A stretch of DNA of 5,918 nt from Halieaceae bacterium (lineage in GTDB: Bacteria > Pseudomonadota > Gammaproteobacteria > Pseudomonadales > Halieaceae): the NCBI GenBank assembly GCA_018666055.1, contig JABJAS010000154.1:1-5918 (forward strand), written 5' to 3'. The notes below the pieces were generated by a model. That model was given only the letters and a program-made list of their open reading frames with translations, was not told the DNA's origin and did no database searches. The position numbers and the translations under genes are program-made. This document shows, in pieces, positions 5,837 to 5,918 of the stretch. How positions within the stretch are numbered: the first letter of the stretch is position 1; each line of letters starts with the position of its first letter.

Positions 5837-5842
5837 CTCCTC
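5837..5842 (-). promoter_or_regulatory. rpsI ribosome binding site overlapping the rplM stop codon
   Basis: GAGGAG (5842-5837) on the minus strand shares its first two bases with the rplM TGA (5843-5841) and sits six bases before the rpsI ATG. The layout points to translational coupling between L13 and S9 synthesis. Confidence 0.85.
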
Positions 5843-5918
5843 AGATCGTCAGTGGCTGCGGCTGTTGCGCCGAGTGCGGATGCGCAGGACCCGCATACAC
5901 CTTAAGTTTTTTCAGCAT
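5841..5918 (-). CDS. rplM: 50S ribosomal protein L13, C-terminal end (5' part outside window)
   Basis: The last 25 codons plus TGA stop are present in an open frame running off the right edge. The readable sequence begins [10 protein letters not shown] and ends QQPQPLTI, matching the L13 C-terminus of gammaproteobacteria (E. coli: [24 protein letters not shown]). The ATG at the very edge is an internal Met, not the start, because homologues have over 110 residues before this point. It is the first gene of the rplM-rpsI operon. Confidence 0.93.
   Translation of the reverse strand: MLKKLKVYAGPAHPHSAQQPQPLTI

Overview
This window is a housekeeping stretch of a gammaproteobacterial chromosome. 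The gene order (end of yraN, diaA, dolP on the plus strand; then, reading right to left on the minus strand, rplM, rpsI, petA, petB/petC, sspA, sspB) is, from memory, the order seen in Pseudomonas and relatives. The proteins are also of the gamma/beta type: a PVWY quinol-site motif in cytochrome b, a c1 domain ending EYWKDVH, and an SspB ending in a ClpX-binding tail. The combination suggests a free-living aerobic, probably marine or environmental gammaproteobacterium related to Pseudomonadales/Cellvibrionales. The genus cannot be read from the sequence.

Layout: 1-104 is the C-terminus of YraN. 135-686 (or from 111) is a divergent DiaA-type SIS protein. 690-1301 is the two-BON-domain lipoprotein DolP. 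DolP and SspB (1294-1668, minus) converge and overlap by 8 bp. SspA (1683-2330, minus) lies just upstream of sspB. Next come a single 666-codon cytochrome b/cytochrome c1 gene (2412-4412, minus) and the Rieske protein gene petA (4412-5032, minus), which overlaps it by one base. A 405-bp non-coding gap follows, holding a strong rpsI terminator and probably the petA promoter. At the right edge are rpsI (5438-5830, minus) and the last 25 codons of rplM.

How the genes work together: petA and petBC encode the whole cytochrome bc1 complex (Rieske Fe-S, cytochrome b, cytochrome c1), which oxidises ubiquinol and reduces a periplasmic cytochrome c. sspA and sspB form the stringent-starvation pair: SspA is an RNA-polymerase-binding GST-fold protein, and SspB delivers ssrA-tagged proteins to ClpXP. 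rplM-rpsI is the usual L13-S9 ribosomal protein operon. diaA and dolP serve replication initiation and outer-membrane integrity.

There is no sign of mobile elements, CRISPR, phage genes or a novel system. The most notable feature is that petB and petC, normally separate genes in this group, are one continuous reading frame. The junction lies exactly between the usual end of cytochrome b and the usual start of cytochrome c1, and an internal start codon with a Shine-Dalgarno-like GGAG is still present there. Second is the DiaA homologue, whose glycine-rich sugar-binding loops are largely gone.
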